Source of the DNA: a virus
IMG/VR virus record: IMGVR_UViG_3300017971_000001
Coordinates: 62,001-126,000 of that record
DNA: 64,000 nucleotides
Direction: 5' to 3' (one strand)
The notes below the pieces were generated by a model, which worked only from the letters and a program-made list of their open reading frames with translations, made no database searches and had not been told where the DNA came from. Below are positions 44,753 through 51,947 of the stretch, in pieces; the first letter of the stretch is position 1, and each line of letters starts with the position of its first letter. The position numbers and the translations under genes are program-made.

Positions 44753-45740
44753 GCTCACCCTCGTCAATCTCGTCTGCCAACATGTTTCCGATCGCGCCCG
44801 CCTCGTCTCGGCGGTTGTCGTCGTATCGAATGAGCGTCTCGACGCTCTTGTGACGTGAGAACTTCTGGACGCGACGGACGTCGCCGTTGAGCCGGTCGAG
44901 CGCGCGCGTGATCGCAGCGTGTCGCAAGCCGTGCGGCCAGGTGTCGAGACCAGCGTTCTTGCCGATCTTCTTGACGATTTTGTGGACCGATCGCCCAGTG
45001 AGCCGCCCGTCGGAGCGGCGGCCGGCGCGATCGTAGGATTCGAACAGGGCGCCCGGGTGACTGCCGCGGCGCGCGATCCAGTCCCGCAGCGCCTCTGCCG
45101 TGCTCTCGGGGATCGTGACCTTGCGGCGCGCCTTGTCCCGCTTACCCAAGATCATGACGGTCTTCCGCTTGAGGTCAACGTGCTTCATGTCGAGGCCGAC
45201 GACCTCAAACCGACGCAGAGCCATGTCGTAGAGCATGCGCAGGATCGCGTAGTTGCGCCGGTCGAGATTGGAGTCGCCGAGCGTGCCGAGCATTTTGAGG
45301 AACCCGTCGTGGCCGGGGCCGCGGGTGTCCTTGTAGGTGTCGTTGCTGACGTTGGTGACGTCCAGCTGGTAGTTGCAGATCCCGAGCGTGTTGGCGAGCT
45401 TGATCATGCTGCGCAGCGCGGCGATCCGCCGGTTGACGGTGCCGGGTGCGTAGCTCTTCTCGTCGACCATGTATTGCTGGAACTCGAGGACGAGGTAGTT
45501 CGCGTCGCCGCGTCCCACGCTGAGCAGGGAGGCCGCGGCTTCGTCTACGGTCTCCACGCCCAGCCACTCGCAGAACACGCGAAGGTCACGCTGATAAGCG
45601 TCGACGGTGTTCTTGGACTTGTTGCGGAAGAAGGCCTGGATCAACTTTTCACTGTCTGATCCGGCCAACTTGTCGCGCACGGCGGGAGGCTGCGCGGCGC
45701 GTTTGGAGAGTTGCGTCTTCGGCTTGGCAGGCAGATCCAT
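44730..45740 (-). CDS. Tyrosine recombinase (phage integrase)
   Basis: 336 residues, normal for the family. N-terminal SAM-like core-binding domain (SKNTVDAYQRDLRVFCEWLG; APGTVNRRIAALRSMIKLAN), catalytic domain with MALRRFEVVGL (Arg I), GKRDKARRKVTIP (Lys), HGLRHAAITRAL (His-x-x-Arg) and SRHKSVETLIRYDDN (His and the nucleophilic Tyr). Catalyses site-specific strand exchange: integration, excision or dimer resolution. No attachment site recognised nearby. Confidence 0.9.
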   Translation of the reverse strand: MDLPAKPKTQLSKRAAQPPAVRDKLAGSDSEKLIQAFFRNKSKNTVDAYQRDLRVFCEWLGVETVDEAAASLLSVGRGDANYLVLEFQQYMVDEKSYAPGTVNRRIAALRSMIKLANTLGICNYQLDVTNVSNDTYKDTRGPGHDGFLKMLGTLGDSNLDRRNYAILRMLYDMALRRFEVVGLDMKHVDLKRKTVMILGKRDKARRKVTIPESTAEALRDWIARRGSHPGALFESYDRAGRRSDGRLTGRSVHKIVKKIGKNAGLDTWPHGLRHAAITRALDRLNGDVRRVQKFSRHKSVETLIRYDDNRRDEAGAIGNMLADEIDEGERGEGAES

Positions 45741-45767
45741 ACTGCCAGTTTAGCGCGAGCTCTCCAT

Positions 45768-46541
45768 TTACGATCCGAGCAAGACCTCTGCGATCCCGTC
45801 CGAGTCGATCACGACGCCCTCGAAGTAGAGGTCGTCGAGCGCATGACCCCACACTCCAAAATGCTCATGCCGCGCGTAAATGTCCCGATAGGTACGCGCA
45901 ATCGTCCAGAGAAAGTAGCCGGCCGTCATGATATTCGACCGCTTCCACGACTCTTCACCGCGGGTGAACTCGATTTCGTAAGGCTGAATCGTCAGCTTGA
46001 CCGATCGCATGAACGGATAGCTGAGCGTGGTCTCGATCGACCGCGGCTGGAAATCCGTCCAGTTCGTGTTGGGGTCCTTGATCTCCTCCTCCTCGACGTG
46101 GACCAGCGTGGTCATGCGATCCGCCTGCTCGAGCGTGAGAGACGCGAGCGTGTCCAGGTGCAAGTAGCAGAAGAAATTCCCGCACAAAGGCTCCGGACGC
46201 TGCGCCCTGACGCGGCGAATGTAGACGACGTCGTCCCGATCGAACTCCGGGATCTCGCCGTCCTTGAGGACGGAGATCCGCTTGCCCTGGTCTTCCTCGT
46301 CCAGGCTCAAGTCGTCCAGCGGCTTGTCGTCAGGAAGCAGGTAGACCGAGCGCGTGCGAAACCGATCCTCCAGCGTGCCGTCGATCAGGGCTTCGATCAT
46401 GGCTCGCTCCTGGGCGTCGCCTTCGTCCTGCTCCGAGTAGACCTCTTCCCGCTCCACGGCGGGCAGGTTCACCTTCTTGGTCACTTCCGGCCGCGGGCCT
46501 CGCGAGGGCGGCCAGTGCTCGGGATAGTCGTAGTTCTCCAT
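45768..46541 (-). CDS. Hypothetical protein, 257 residues
   Basis: ATG 46541 directly follows a hairpin whose 3' arm holds GGAGG. Acidic, beta-rich protein (FFCYLHLDTLASLTLEQADR; SVKLTIQPYEIEFTRGEESW) ending LYFEGVVIDSDGIAEVLLGS. Repeated Pro/Asp segments at the start. No family. Confidence 0.65.
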   Translation of the reverse strand: MENYDYPEHWPPSRGPRPEVTKKVNLPAVEREEVYSEQDEGDAQERAMIEALIDGTLEDRFRTRSVYLLPDDKPLDDLSLDEEDQGKRISVLKDGEIPEFDRDDVVYIRRVRAQRPEPLCGNFFCYLHLDTLASLTLEQADRMTTLVHVEEEEIKDPNTNWTDFQPRSIETTLSYPFMRSVKLTIQPYEIEFTRGEESWKRSNIMTAGYFLWTIARTYRDIYARHEHFGVWGHALDDLYFEGVVIDSDGIAEVLLGS

Positions 46542-46548
46542 AAGAAAA

Positions 46549-46570
46549 GCCTCCGCCTTTCAGCGGAGGC
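46549..46570 (-). terminator. Leftward terminator doubling as ribosome-site hairpin
   Basis: 8-base perfect arms (46549-46556, 46563-46570), 6-base loop, then TTTTCTT on the minus strand after the gene at 46607-47563. The GGAGG of its 3' arm is the only Shine-Dalgarno for ATG 46541, so folding may block initiation as well as end transcription. Confidence 0.75.
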
Positions 46571-46606
46571 CAATCTATCAGCGGGTGGCGATCGAGGAAG
46601 TCGGGG

Positions 46607-47563
46607 CTAGGCGCCGGCTTCCTCCAGCTGGACCACGACGATCTTCAGATCGCTGAGGTAGGGCTTGTAGCTCGAGGGCGAGCGAATGAAGGCCGCCTCC
46701 TTGCCCTCGGCGTGGAGGTTCCACGCCTTGGCGAGGATCACGGACTTCATTTCGTTCGAGCGGCGCTTGGCGTTGGCGAACCAGGACTTGGCGATCGAGA
46801 TCGGCGAGCGGACGTTGCCGTCGTTCCCGCGCGCGACCTGATTCAGGAACTCCTCGACCTCGGACGCGGGGTTGCCGCAGGAAATGAGCCAGTAGTGCGC
46901 CGCGGCGTAGGAGACCGCCGTGTGCCCCCGGATCCCGTTGGTCGCCTTGTAGGCGAAGTTGACCGACTTCTGGATCTGGGCGTCCTTGCGGATCAGGTCG
47001 ATCTTCTCCTTGTGCGGGATCTTGCTGCGCGTGCGCTCCCGCTCCTGGATCAGCGTGCGAGCGAGGGCCATGGCCTCCTTGCCGTTCTTGAGGCCCTCGA
47101 TCTTGGCGACGTCGAAGGCGCTGCGGACCTTGCCGAGGTCGTAGTTGTAGACCTCGTCCACGGGGCGGTTGAGCAGGATCTCGACGCAGGCCGTCTTGCC
47201 AGACTTGATCACGGCGCGACAAACGTGCTGACCGTCAGCGAGCTCACCCTTCACGTTGAACTTGATCGGGTCCGTGCGGACGTGGTCGCCCTCGTTGAGC
47301 GAGCGAGCGATCTTGTCGACGTGCGCCTTCTGGAACTTGCGCTGCGCCGAAGCCATGAGCTCCAAGAACGCCGTAGCCCGGTCGACCGTGAGCGGGAAGT
47401 TGCTGACCCGGTCGCCCTCCGGGTCGATCGAGGGCATGCCGTTGACGACGTTGTAGCGCGGAGCGCTGTACTGCTGCAGCAGTTCACCGATCCGGTTGGG
47501 GTTGATCACCTTGGGGGTGTCTTCGGCCTTCTTCTTGACGACCTTGACCTTCTTCTTAGCCAT
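46607..47563 (-). CDS. ParB/sulfiredoxin-like protein with DGQH motif
   Basis: 318 residues. Lys-rich N-terminus (MAKKKVKVVKKKAED); IKFNVKGELADGQHVCRAVI is the DGQHR-type motif of ParB-like nuclease and DndB-related proteins, here with V-C-R spacing. A long helical C-terminus follows. The family binds nucleotides or DNA; function here is unknown. A second DGQHR protein is encoded at 48978. Confidence 0.7.
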   Translation of the reverse strand: MAKKKVKVVKKKAEDTPKVINPNRIGELLQQYSAPRYNVVNGMPSIDPEGDRVSNFPLTVDRATAFLELMASAQRKFQKAHVDKIARSLNEGDHVRTDPIKFNVKGELADGQHVCRAVIKSGKTACVEILLNRPVDEVYNYDLGKVRSAFDVAKIEGLKNGKEAMALARTLIQERERTRSKIPHKEKIDLIRKDAQIQKSVNFAYKATNGIRGHTAVSYAAAHYWLISCGNPASEVEEFLNQVARGNDGNVRSPISIAKSWFANAKRRSNEMKSVILAKAWNLHAEGKEAAFIRSPSSYKPYLSDLKIVVVQLEEAGA

Positions 47564-47590
47564 GAGCTTCTCTTCTCTTCTCCGGCGGTT

Positions 47591-48220
47591 CTAGGAAACA
47601 GTCTTCCACACGTCCTTGCGCGCAGCGAGGTAACCCTCCCACCACTCTCGGTCGACCTTCTTGCGGGTGAAATCGCTGGGAGCGGGGGGAATGTAGTGCG
47701 CGTGGTTCAAGTGAGCCAGCGCGTAAGGCTTGGGGGCCACCTGGCCGTAGTGGTCGTAGTAGGCCACTTCGTGCCAGTGGCTGAGGAAGAGCTTGCCGAC
47801 CCAGCGCAGCGCGCGGGCCTCGATCTGGCCCGGCGGCAGCTGACCCTCGGCCAAGATCTTCTTCTGCTTGTGGTTCGGAACGTCCTTGAGCGTCTGGGCC
47901 GCCTGGTCGCTGAAGTCACCAGCTTCGTTGCGCACGACGAGGCGCGCCTTGTATTCGCGGTAGAGCGGGCCGTAGTAGCTCTTCTCCTTGTTGGAGAAGA
48001 CGCGGATCCGATCCCCGATCTTCCAGATCAGCACCTTGGCCCGCGCGTTCCAGGGCCGCATGGCGACCGCCTTGCGCAGCAGTTCCTTGGTCAGCCGGAT
48101 CTCGTCCTCGCCCTCGTCCTGGAGCAGAAAGCGCATGCGCTGCTGCAGTTGCTGCGGCTTGATCCCGACCTTGATCGCGATCTTGTCCACTTCGGCCTGG
48201 GTCGGCTTCTTGCCCTTCAC
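47591..48220 (-). CDS. C-terminal part of HhH (IS110-transposase-C-like) phage protein, split by TAG
   Basis: 209 residues from GTG 48220, the only usual start codon after the TAG at 48293-48295. The frame is open for 24 more codons upstream (RFCGVDGKVNWQSSAKAERI) and in frame with the preceding gene. MRPWNARAKVLIWKIGDRIR and YREYKARLVVRNEAGDFSDQ match the second half of phage proteins that carry an IS116/IS110/IS902-like HhH region. Expressed as a separate product only if it initiates internally. Confidence 0.65.
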   Translation of the reverse strand: MKGKKPTQAEVDKIAIKVGIKPQQLQQRMRFLLQDEGEDEIRLTKELLRKAVAMRPWNARAKVLIWKIGDRIRVFSNKEKSYYGPLYREYKARLVVRNEAGDFSDQAAQTLKDVPNHKQKKILAEGQLPPGQIEARALRWVGKLFLSHWHEVAYYDHYGQVAPKPYALAHLNHAHYIPPAPSDFTRKKVDREWWEGYLAARKDVWKTVS

Positions 48221-48292
48221 GTTCTGGCTGACGATCCGCTCCGCCTTGGCCGAGCTCTGCCAGTTGACCTTGCCGTCTACGCCGCAGAAGCG

Positions 48293-48742
48293 CTAGAGCG
48301 ACCCGGCAGTCGGGGCGCGCGTAATGTCGAGGTAGGCGATCAGGCCGCCAGCGAACACTTCGCCGAACCCGAAGAGGCCCAGCGTCCAGCGCCCCGTGTG
48401 CGACTGGCTGGCGTAAGCCTTCATGGCCATTTTGATCTTGGCCTCGAGCTCGACGTAGCGCCCGCCGACCCAGGACATGAACAGGTTGGGCTCCTGGTCC
48501 TCGGCCGCGGCGCGCTCGCGGTTCTTGTGGCTCTTGCGGTCCTCCTGGATCTGGTAGTAGGTGTCCACCAGGTAGCGCGCCTCGTCGCGCTCGAGCGTGG
48601 CCGCAGCCTTGCGCAAGTCTCCGTTGAGCCGGCGCGAGAACATGCGCAGTTCGCGGAGTTCTCCAGGCAGCGTCGACTTGTCGTCTTCGTCGGGGAGAGG
48701 GAGCGTCGCGCTCCCCGCCGTGAACTTGCTCTTCTTGGCCAT
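48293..48742 (-). CDS. N-terminal part of HhH (IS110-transposase-C-like) phage protein, split by TAG
   Basis: 149 residues from ATG 48742. WTLGLFGFGEVFAGGLIAYL and DITRAPTAGSL end at TAG. In homologues the next residue is Trp (IDIxxAPTxGHIWRFAGLDP), and the reading after TAG is RFCGVDG: TAG therefore stands where TGG is expected. No transposon ends or catalytic DEDD domain are seen, so it is not called an insertion sequence. Confidence 0.65.
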   Translation of the reverse strand: MAKKSKFTAGSATLPLPDEDDKSTLPGELRELRMFSRRLNGDLRKAAATLERDEARYLVDTYYQIQEDRKSHKNRERAAAEDQEPNLFMSWVGGRYVELEAKIKMAMKAYASQSHTGRWTLGLFGFGEVFAGGLIAYLDITRAPTAGSL

Positions 48743-48848
48743 GTTGTCCCTTGCTTTGGGCTTCCCGTTGTTCGCGGAAAAGGAAAGTATCAGGCCGCTC
48801 CGACAAGTTGTGGAGATCTGAGATAAGTCCAATACTCCGAACAAGAAG

Positions 48849-48880
48849 CGAGCCCGAGAAGATCGCTCTTCTCGGGCTCG
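48849..48880 (-). terminator. Leftward terminator
   Basis: 14-base perfect arms (48849-48862, 48867-48880) around a 4-base loop; the minus strand continues CTTCTTGTT. It ends the unit of the DGQHR gene at 48978 and precedes the promoter region of the gene at 48742. Confidence 0.75.
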
Positions 48881-48977
48881 CCGTGGAGGTCCTGCCCCGG
48901 CATTCTGCCGGCTCGGATCTCTATGCCCGCCAGTGCTGATCGCTCAGGACGGCGGGCAACATTGTCTGCTGGCTGGT

Positions 48978-49736
48978 CTACTCGATCTTGAGGTTGTCCA
49001 GAAGGTAGGTGCGAACGGCGTCGCGGAGCCTGCTCGAGTCGTTGATCCGGGATCCGAACCTCCCCTTGTCACCGAAGGCGGCACGGTCCTTGTAGAGGAC
49101 CATGACGAACTCCCTGCACTGGTCAGGAGTCAGAGGCCTTCCGCCGAAACCTTCGCGGCACGCCTTGCCGAGCGCCGCGAGCATTTTCGTCCCGAAGGCG
49201 ACCTTGCTGCGGCGCGAAGCGCTGGACTTGGAGGTGTTGCCGTGGTACGAGAACCAGCCCCTGAGGCTGACGAGCGAGGCGATAATCGCCTTCGCCTGGC
49301 TGAACACCCTCTCCTCGAGAACGACTCCGTTGTTGCTGTATCCGCGCTTCGAGCGCCCCTTGGTGAGGCCGGCGAACAGGTTGTGGATCTGCGCACCGCC
49401 GATATCGTAGGGTCCGCCATGGGAGCGCATGAGCGCCTTGATCCGCATGGCACAGTTGGTGTGACTCGCCTCGAGCGTCTCGATCTTGGTGACCAGAGTC
49501 GCCTTGCTGTTGAGCTTCAGGAAGAGGTGGCGGGCATACTCCAGCGGCATGCCCTTCACGACATGGCAGTAAAGAGACACGTCGGCGACGGCGAACCCAG
49601 CGATCCGGTGCTGGCCGTCAGAGATCACCAGGACGTAGAGCCGCCACACGCCGTCAGCGTCCCTGAGCTTCACGGTCGGAACGTTCTTGACGGGGAACTC
49701 GTCGAAGGGGATCGCGACGATCAACGGCGCGGGCAT
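48978..49736 (-). CDS. ParB-like DGQHR protein
   Basis: 252 residues from ATG 49736. VLVISDGQHRIAGFAVADVS carries the intact DGQHR motif; YARHLFLKLNSKATLVTKIE follows, as in DGQHR-domain (DndB/ParB-like) proteins. In-frame sequence upstream of the ATG (FPGLGFQRGLKDHKIKDIAR) looks coding and starts at a CTG that overlaps the stop of the HTH gene. So the true product may begin at CTG 49790 or be fused to the HTH gene through a -1 shift. Confidence 0.7.
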   Translation of the reverse strand: MPAPLIVAIPFDEFPVKNVPTVKLRDADGVWRLYVLVISDGQHRIAGFAVADVSLYCHVVKGMPLEYARHLFLKLNSKATLVTKIETLEASHTNCAMRIKALMRSHGGPYDIGGAQIHNLFAGLTKGRSKRGYSNNGVVLEERVFSQAKAIIASLVSLRGWFSYHGNTSKSSASRRSKVAFGTKMLAALGKACREGFGGRPLTPDQCREFVMVLYKDRAAFGDKGRFGSRINDSSRLRDAVRTYLLDNLKIE

Positions 49737-49786
49737 GAGTTCCCCGGCCAGGGCGTCGCGAGCGATATCCTTGATCTTGTGATCCT

Positions 49787-50191
49787 TCAGGCCGCGCTGA
49801 AAGCCCAGCCCCGGGAACCTGTCCGGCTGAAGCTGACGCAGCTGCGAAGCTGATCGGGGTTGAGCTCGACGCGTTCCTCGACCTTGTCGCGCAGGTCGAA
49901 GGTCACGTTGCTCGTTCCGAAGCCGGGGATCGAAGGGCTTGCGTCGGGATTGGCGGCTCCGACGGGGCCTTCGTTCGCCGGGCTCCCTCCGTTCCAGCCC
50001 AGATCCTCGGCATGCCGAAGGATCTTCCGCTGGTTCTCTTCCTTGGGGGTCGTCTTACCGGCCAGGTAACGAGAGACGGAGCTCTGGTCGAGACCAATCG
50101 CCCGAGCGACGCCGGACTTGCTCTCGCCGTTCTGGCTGAGAATCCATTGAAGGGCCGACTTCCAGTCGTCCTTGAAAGGGGTGCAGTTCAT
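49787..50191 (-). CDS. HTH DNA-binding protein, C-terminus uncertain
   Basis: 134 residues. ALQWILSQNGESKSGVARAI, then GLDQSSVSRYLAGKTTPKEE is a Xre/Cro-type helix-turn-helix. After NPDQLR the frame turns Ser/Arg-rich (CVSFSRTGSRG) while the -1 frame reads LRQLQPDRFPGLGFQRG and runs into the DGQHR gene. The two genes may be one HTH-ParB-like protein with a missing base. Direct repeats upstream could be its operator. Confidence 0.65.
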   Translation of the reverse strand: MNCTPFKDDWKSALQWILSQNGESKSGVARAIGLDQSSVSRYLAGKTTPKEENQRKILRHAEDLGWNGGSPANEGPVGAANPDASPSIPGFGTSNVTFDLRDKVEERVELNPDQLRSCVSFSRTGSRGWAFSAA

Positions 50192-50210
50192 ACAAAACCT
50201 AACGTCGATT

Positions 50211-50253
50211 GCTTTCGCTGTGACGGTTGTGCCGATAGCTTTCGCTGTGGCGG
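50211..50253. promoter_or_regulatory. Candidate operator: two direct repeats
   Basis: GCTTTCGCTGTGACGG (50211-50226) and GCTTTCGCTGTGGCGG (50238-50253) lie 20 to 60 bases upstream of the HTH gene start, 27 bases apart. Autoregulation by the HTH protein is inference. Confidence 0.45.
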
Positions 50254-50328
50254 CTGCTTTCTGATCGAAATGATTCTCAGCAGCAATGGCGGGCTTATTG
50301 ATCGCAGTGATACTCGCCCTGGAATTTC

Positions 50329-50347
50329 ACCGAACCACGTGTTCGGC
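50329..50347 (-). terminator. Weak hairpin after the methyltransferase gene
   Basis: CCGAAC/GTTCGG arms around a 5- to 7-base loop, 10 bases beyond the MT-A70 stop in the leftward direction. No T-run follows, so termination may be partial. Confidence 0.35.
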
Positions 50348-50356
50348 GAAGGGACT

Positions 50357-51160
50357 CTAACTAACTTCGGCCCCCCATGAAACCCATCCCTTCCTTTTTT
50401 TTCTGGAAAATAGCTCGAGCCTTCGCTCCATGTGAGGCCAGAGCTCTTCAATCTTCTCGTAAATGCTTTCCGGTTTCTCGCTGTGCGCGCCGACAGGGCC
50501 CTCAAGCTCAGCGCTCACGGACGTCGCCCCCTTTGCCCGGGGCGCGCTCCCCTTGATCGCCAGGGCTACAGGCTCGTAGCAACTCCTGCTATAGAAGCCC
50601 ATGCCGACGTAAAGCTTCCCGCTCTTGTAGGTCTTCCTCCAATTGAAAAGCTGGCCGGTCTTGAACTGGAAACCCCAGCTTTCAATCACCTTGATCGCTT
50701 CGGGGGTCTTGGGGCCGGTGTACCACATGATCAGCACGCAGTTTTCAGCGGCCAGAGAGTCCACAGGAAGCGCGGCGATCTCCTCCACCGTCATGCAGTA
50801 GTACTGGTCCTGGGCCTTACCCTGCTCCCCCACGCGCTTGTATTTCCAAGGCGGGTCAACAAGGATCAGATTGAACAGGCCCTTCCTGACATGCTTCTTC
50901 CTGAGGGCTCGCAGGCTATCGACAGTCTCCAGGAACGAGATAGGCTCGATCTTCTTGGTCCCGAAGTTCTTGGAGTCCTTCGGTTTCTTACGAGCCTTGC
51001 CCTTGACCTCGCCTTCCTTGGGCTCCCCCTTTGCCTTCTTGCGAGACTTGGAGGCGCTCTTCTTAGGAGGTTCGGAGGCGGACGGCTCCCCCTCGGAGCA
51101 CGTCCTGCGATTGTGTCCCTCCCCGCCGCACTTGCCGCACCTGACGATTCGCTTCTTCAT
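50357..51160 (-). CDS. MT-A70-family adenine methyltransferase with zinc knuckle
   Basis: 267 residues from ATG 51160; earlier codons come from the CRISPR array and are excluded. KKRIVRCGKCGGEGHNRRTC is a CCHC zinc knuckle, then a Lys/Glu/Ser-rich linker, and the MT-A70 domain with FNLILVDPPWKYK (DPPW catalytic motif), IMWYTGPKTPEAIKVIESWG, FNWRKTYKSG and HSEKPESIYEKIEELWPHME. Transfers a methyl group from SAM to N6 of adenine in DNA or RNA. The truncated CRISPR repeat lies in its leader. Confidence 0.85.
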   Translation of the reverse strand: MKKRIVRCGKCGGEGHNRRTCSEGEPSASEPPKKSASKSRKKAKGEPKEGEVKGKARKKPKDSKNFGTKKIEPISFLETVDSLRALRKKHVRKGLFNLILVDPPWKYKRVGEQGKAQDQYYCMTVEEIAALPVDSLAAENCVLIMWYTGPKTPEAIKVIESWGFQFKTGQLFNWRKTYKSGKLYVGMGFYSRSCYEPVALAIKGSAPRAKGATSVSAELEGPVGAHSEKPESIYEKIEELWPHMERRLELFSRKKRKGWVSWGAEVS

Positions 51161-51194
51161 GCCGGAAGGATAGCTACTGGCTCCGACAAGGGCC

Positions 51195-51216
51195 GTGGCA
51201 GGTAAATAGGCCCCTG
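51195..51216 (-). repeat. Truncated CRISPR repeat in the MT-A70 leader
   Basis: Matches the first 22 bases of the + strand repeat (GTGGCAGG to CCCCTG) and then diverges. It keeps the hairpin except its outer pairs, 35 bases before ATG 51160. It is either the decayed leader-distal repeat or a regulatory copy. Confidence 0.7.
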
Positions 51217-51248
51217 TCATGAAGGCCGCATGGCGGAGCGAAAGCAGC

Positions 51249-51937
51249 GTGACAGGTAAATAGGCCCCTGCCAGGACTTGTTGCTCGAGTCCGCCGCCGA
51301 CCAAGCCCTCGGGCTGCTCAGTGTGACAGGTAAATAGGCCCCTGCCAGGACTTGTTGCTTGGGGTCAGCCGCGGAGCAAAGGGAGTCTGCTGTCGTAGCA
51401 GGTAAATAGGCCCCTGCCAGGACTTGTTGCGACCTCGCCCCTCGTCGAGGTCGTCGGCGAGGTGGCAGGTAAATAGGCCCCTGCCAGGACTTGTTGCCAC
51501 CCGCCGCCTCAAGGGCGGCTCTCGGTATCAGAAGTGGCAGGTAAATAGGCCCCTGCCAGGACTTGTTGCCAGAAAAATCGCCTCCTACATATAGGGGGTC
51601 GCCCTCAAGTGGCAGGTAAATAGGCCCCTGCCAGGACTTGGTGTGTCATGCAGCACTTCTTGGACGCGATCAAGGTTGCCCGCGTGGCAGGTAAATAGGC
51701 CCCTGCCAGGACTTGTTGCCGGCACGATCCCGCTCGCGACGCTGGAGTCGTGGCAGGTAAATAGGCCCCTGCCAGGACTTGTTGCCCGCTGGGCAGAGGA
51801 GGCAAAGGTGGCCTCGGGTCTCGTGGCAGGTAAATAGGCCCCTGCCAGGACTTGTTGCGGCGCTCAATCGCGATCGCAACGCGCCGCCCACCGACCCCTC
51901 TGTGGCAGATAAATAGACCCCTGCCAGGACTTGTTGC
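51249..51937 (-). CRISPR. CRISPR array, ten 36-base repeats
   Basis: Repeats begin at 51249, 51323, 51395, 51462, 51534, 51609, 51684, 51750, 51823 and 51902; nine spacers are 38, 36, 31, 36, 39, 39, 30, 37 and 43 bases. On the minus strand the repeat reads GCAACAAGTCCT then hairpin GGCAGG-loop-CCTGCC then AC, so the hairpin sits at the 3' end before the spacer, as in type V crRNAs. This is the cas12 strand and the array starts 11 bases after cas12. The cas-proximal repeat has two substitutions; the one at 51609 has a degenerate end. Orientation is inferred from the hairpin. Confidence 0.95.
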
Positions 51938-51947
51938 GCCGTGCCTC

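Noticed and set aside
47591-48742. An IS110-type insertion sequence
   Set aside because: Only the C-terminal HhH-like region is present, no DEDD catalytic domain or element ends, and homologues are phage genes.
46712-48826. A 704-codon rightward ORF
   Set aside because: It is the antisense shadow of three leftward genes with motifs (DGQH, HhH), shows Leu/Asp/Arg/Val-biased antisense composition and no domain.
51605-51805. Leftward ORF encoding repeated QQVLAGAYLPAT units
   Set aside because: It is only the CRISPR array read as protein; spacing between repeats is not a multiple of three throughout.
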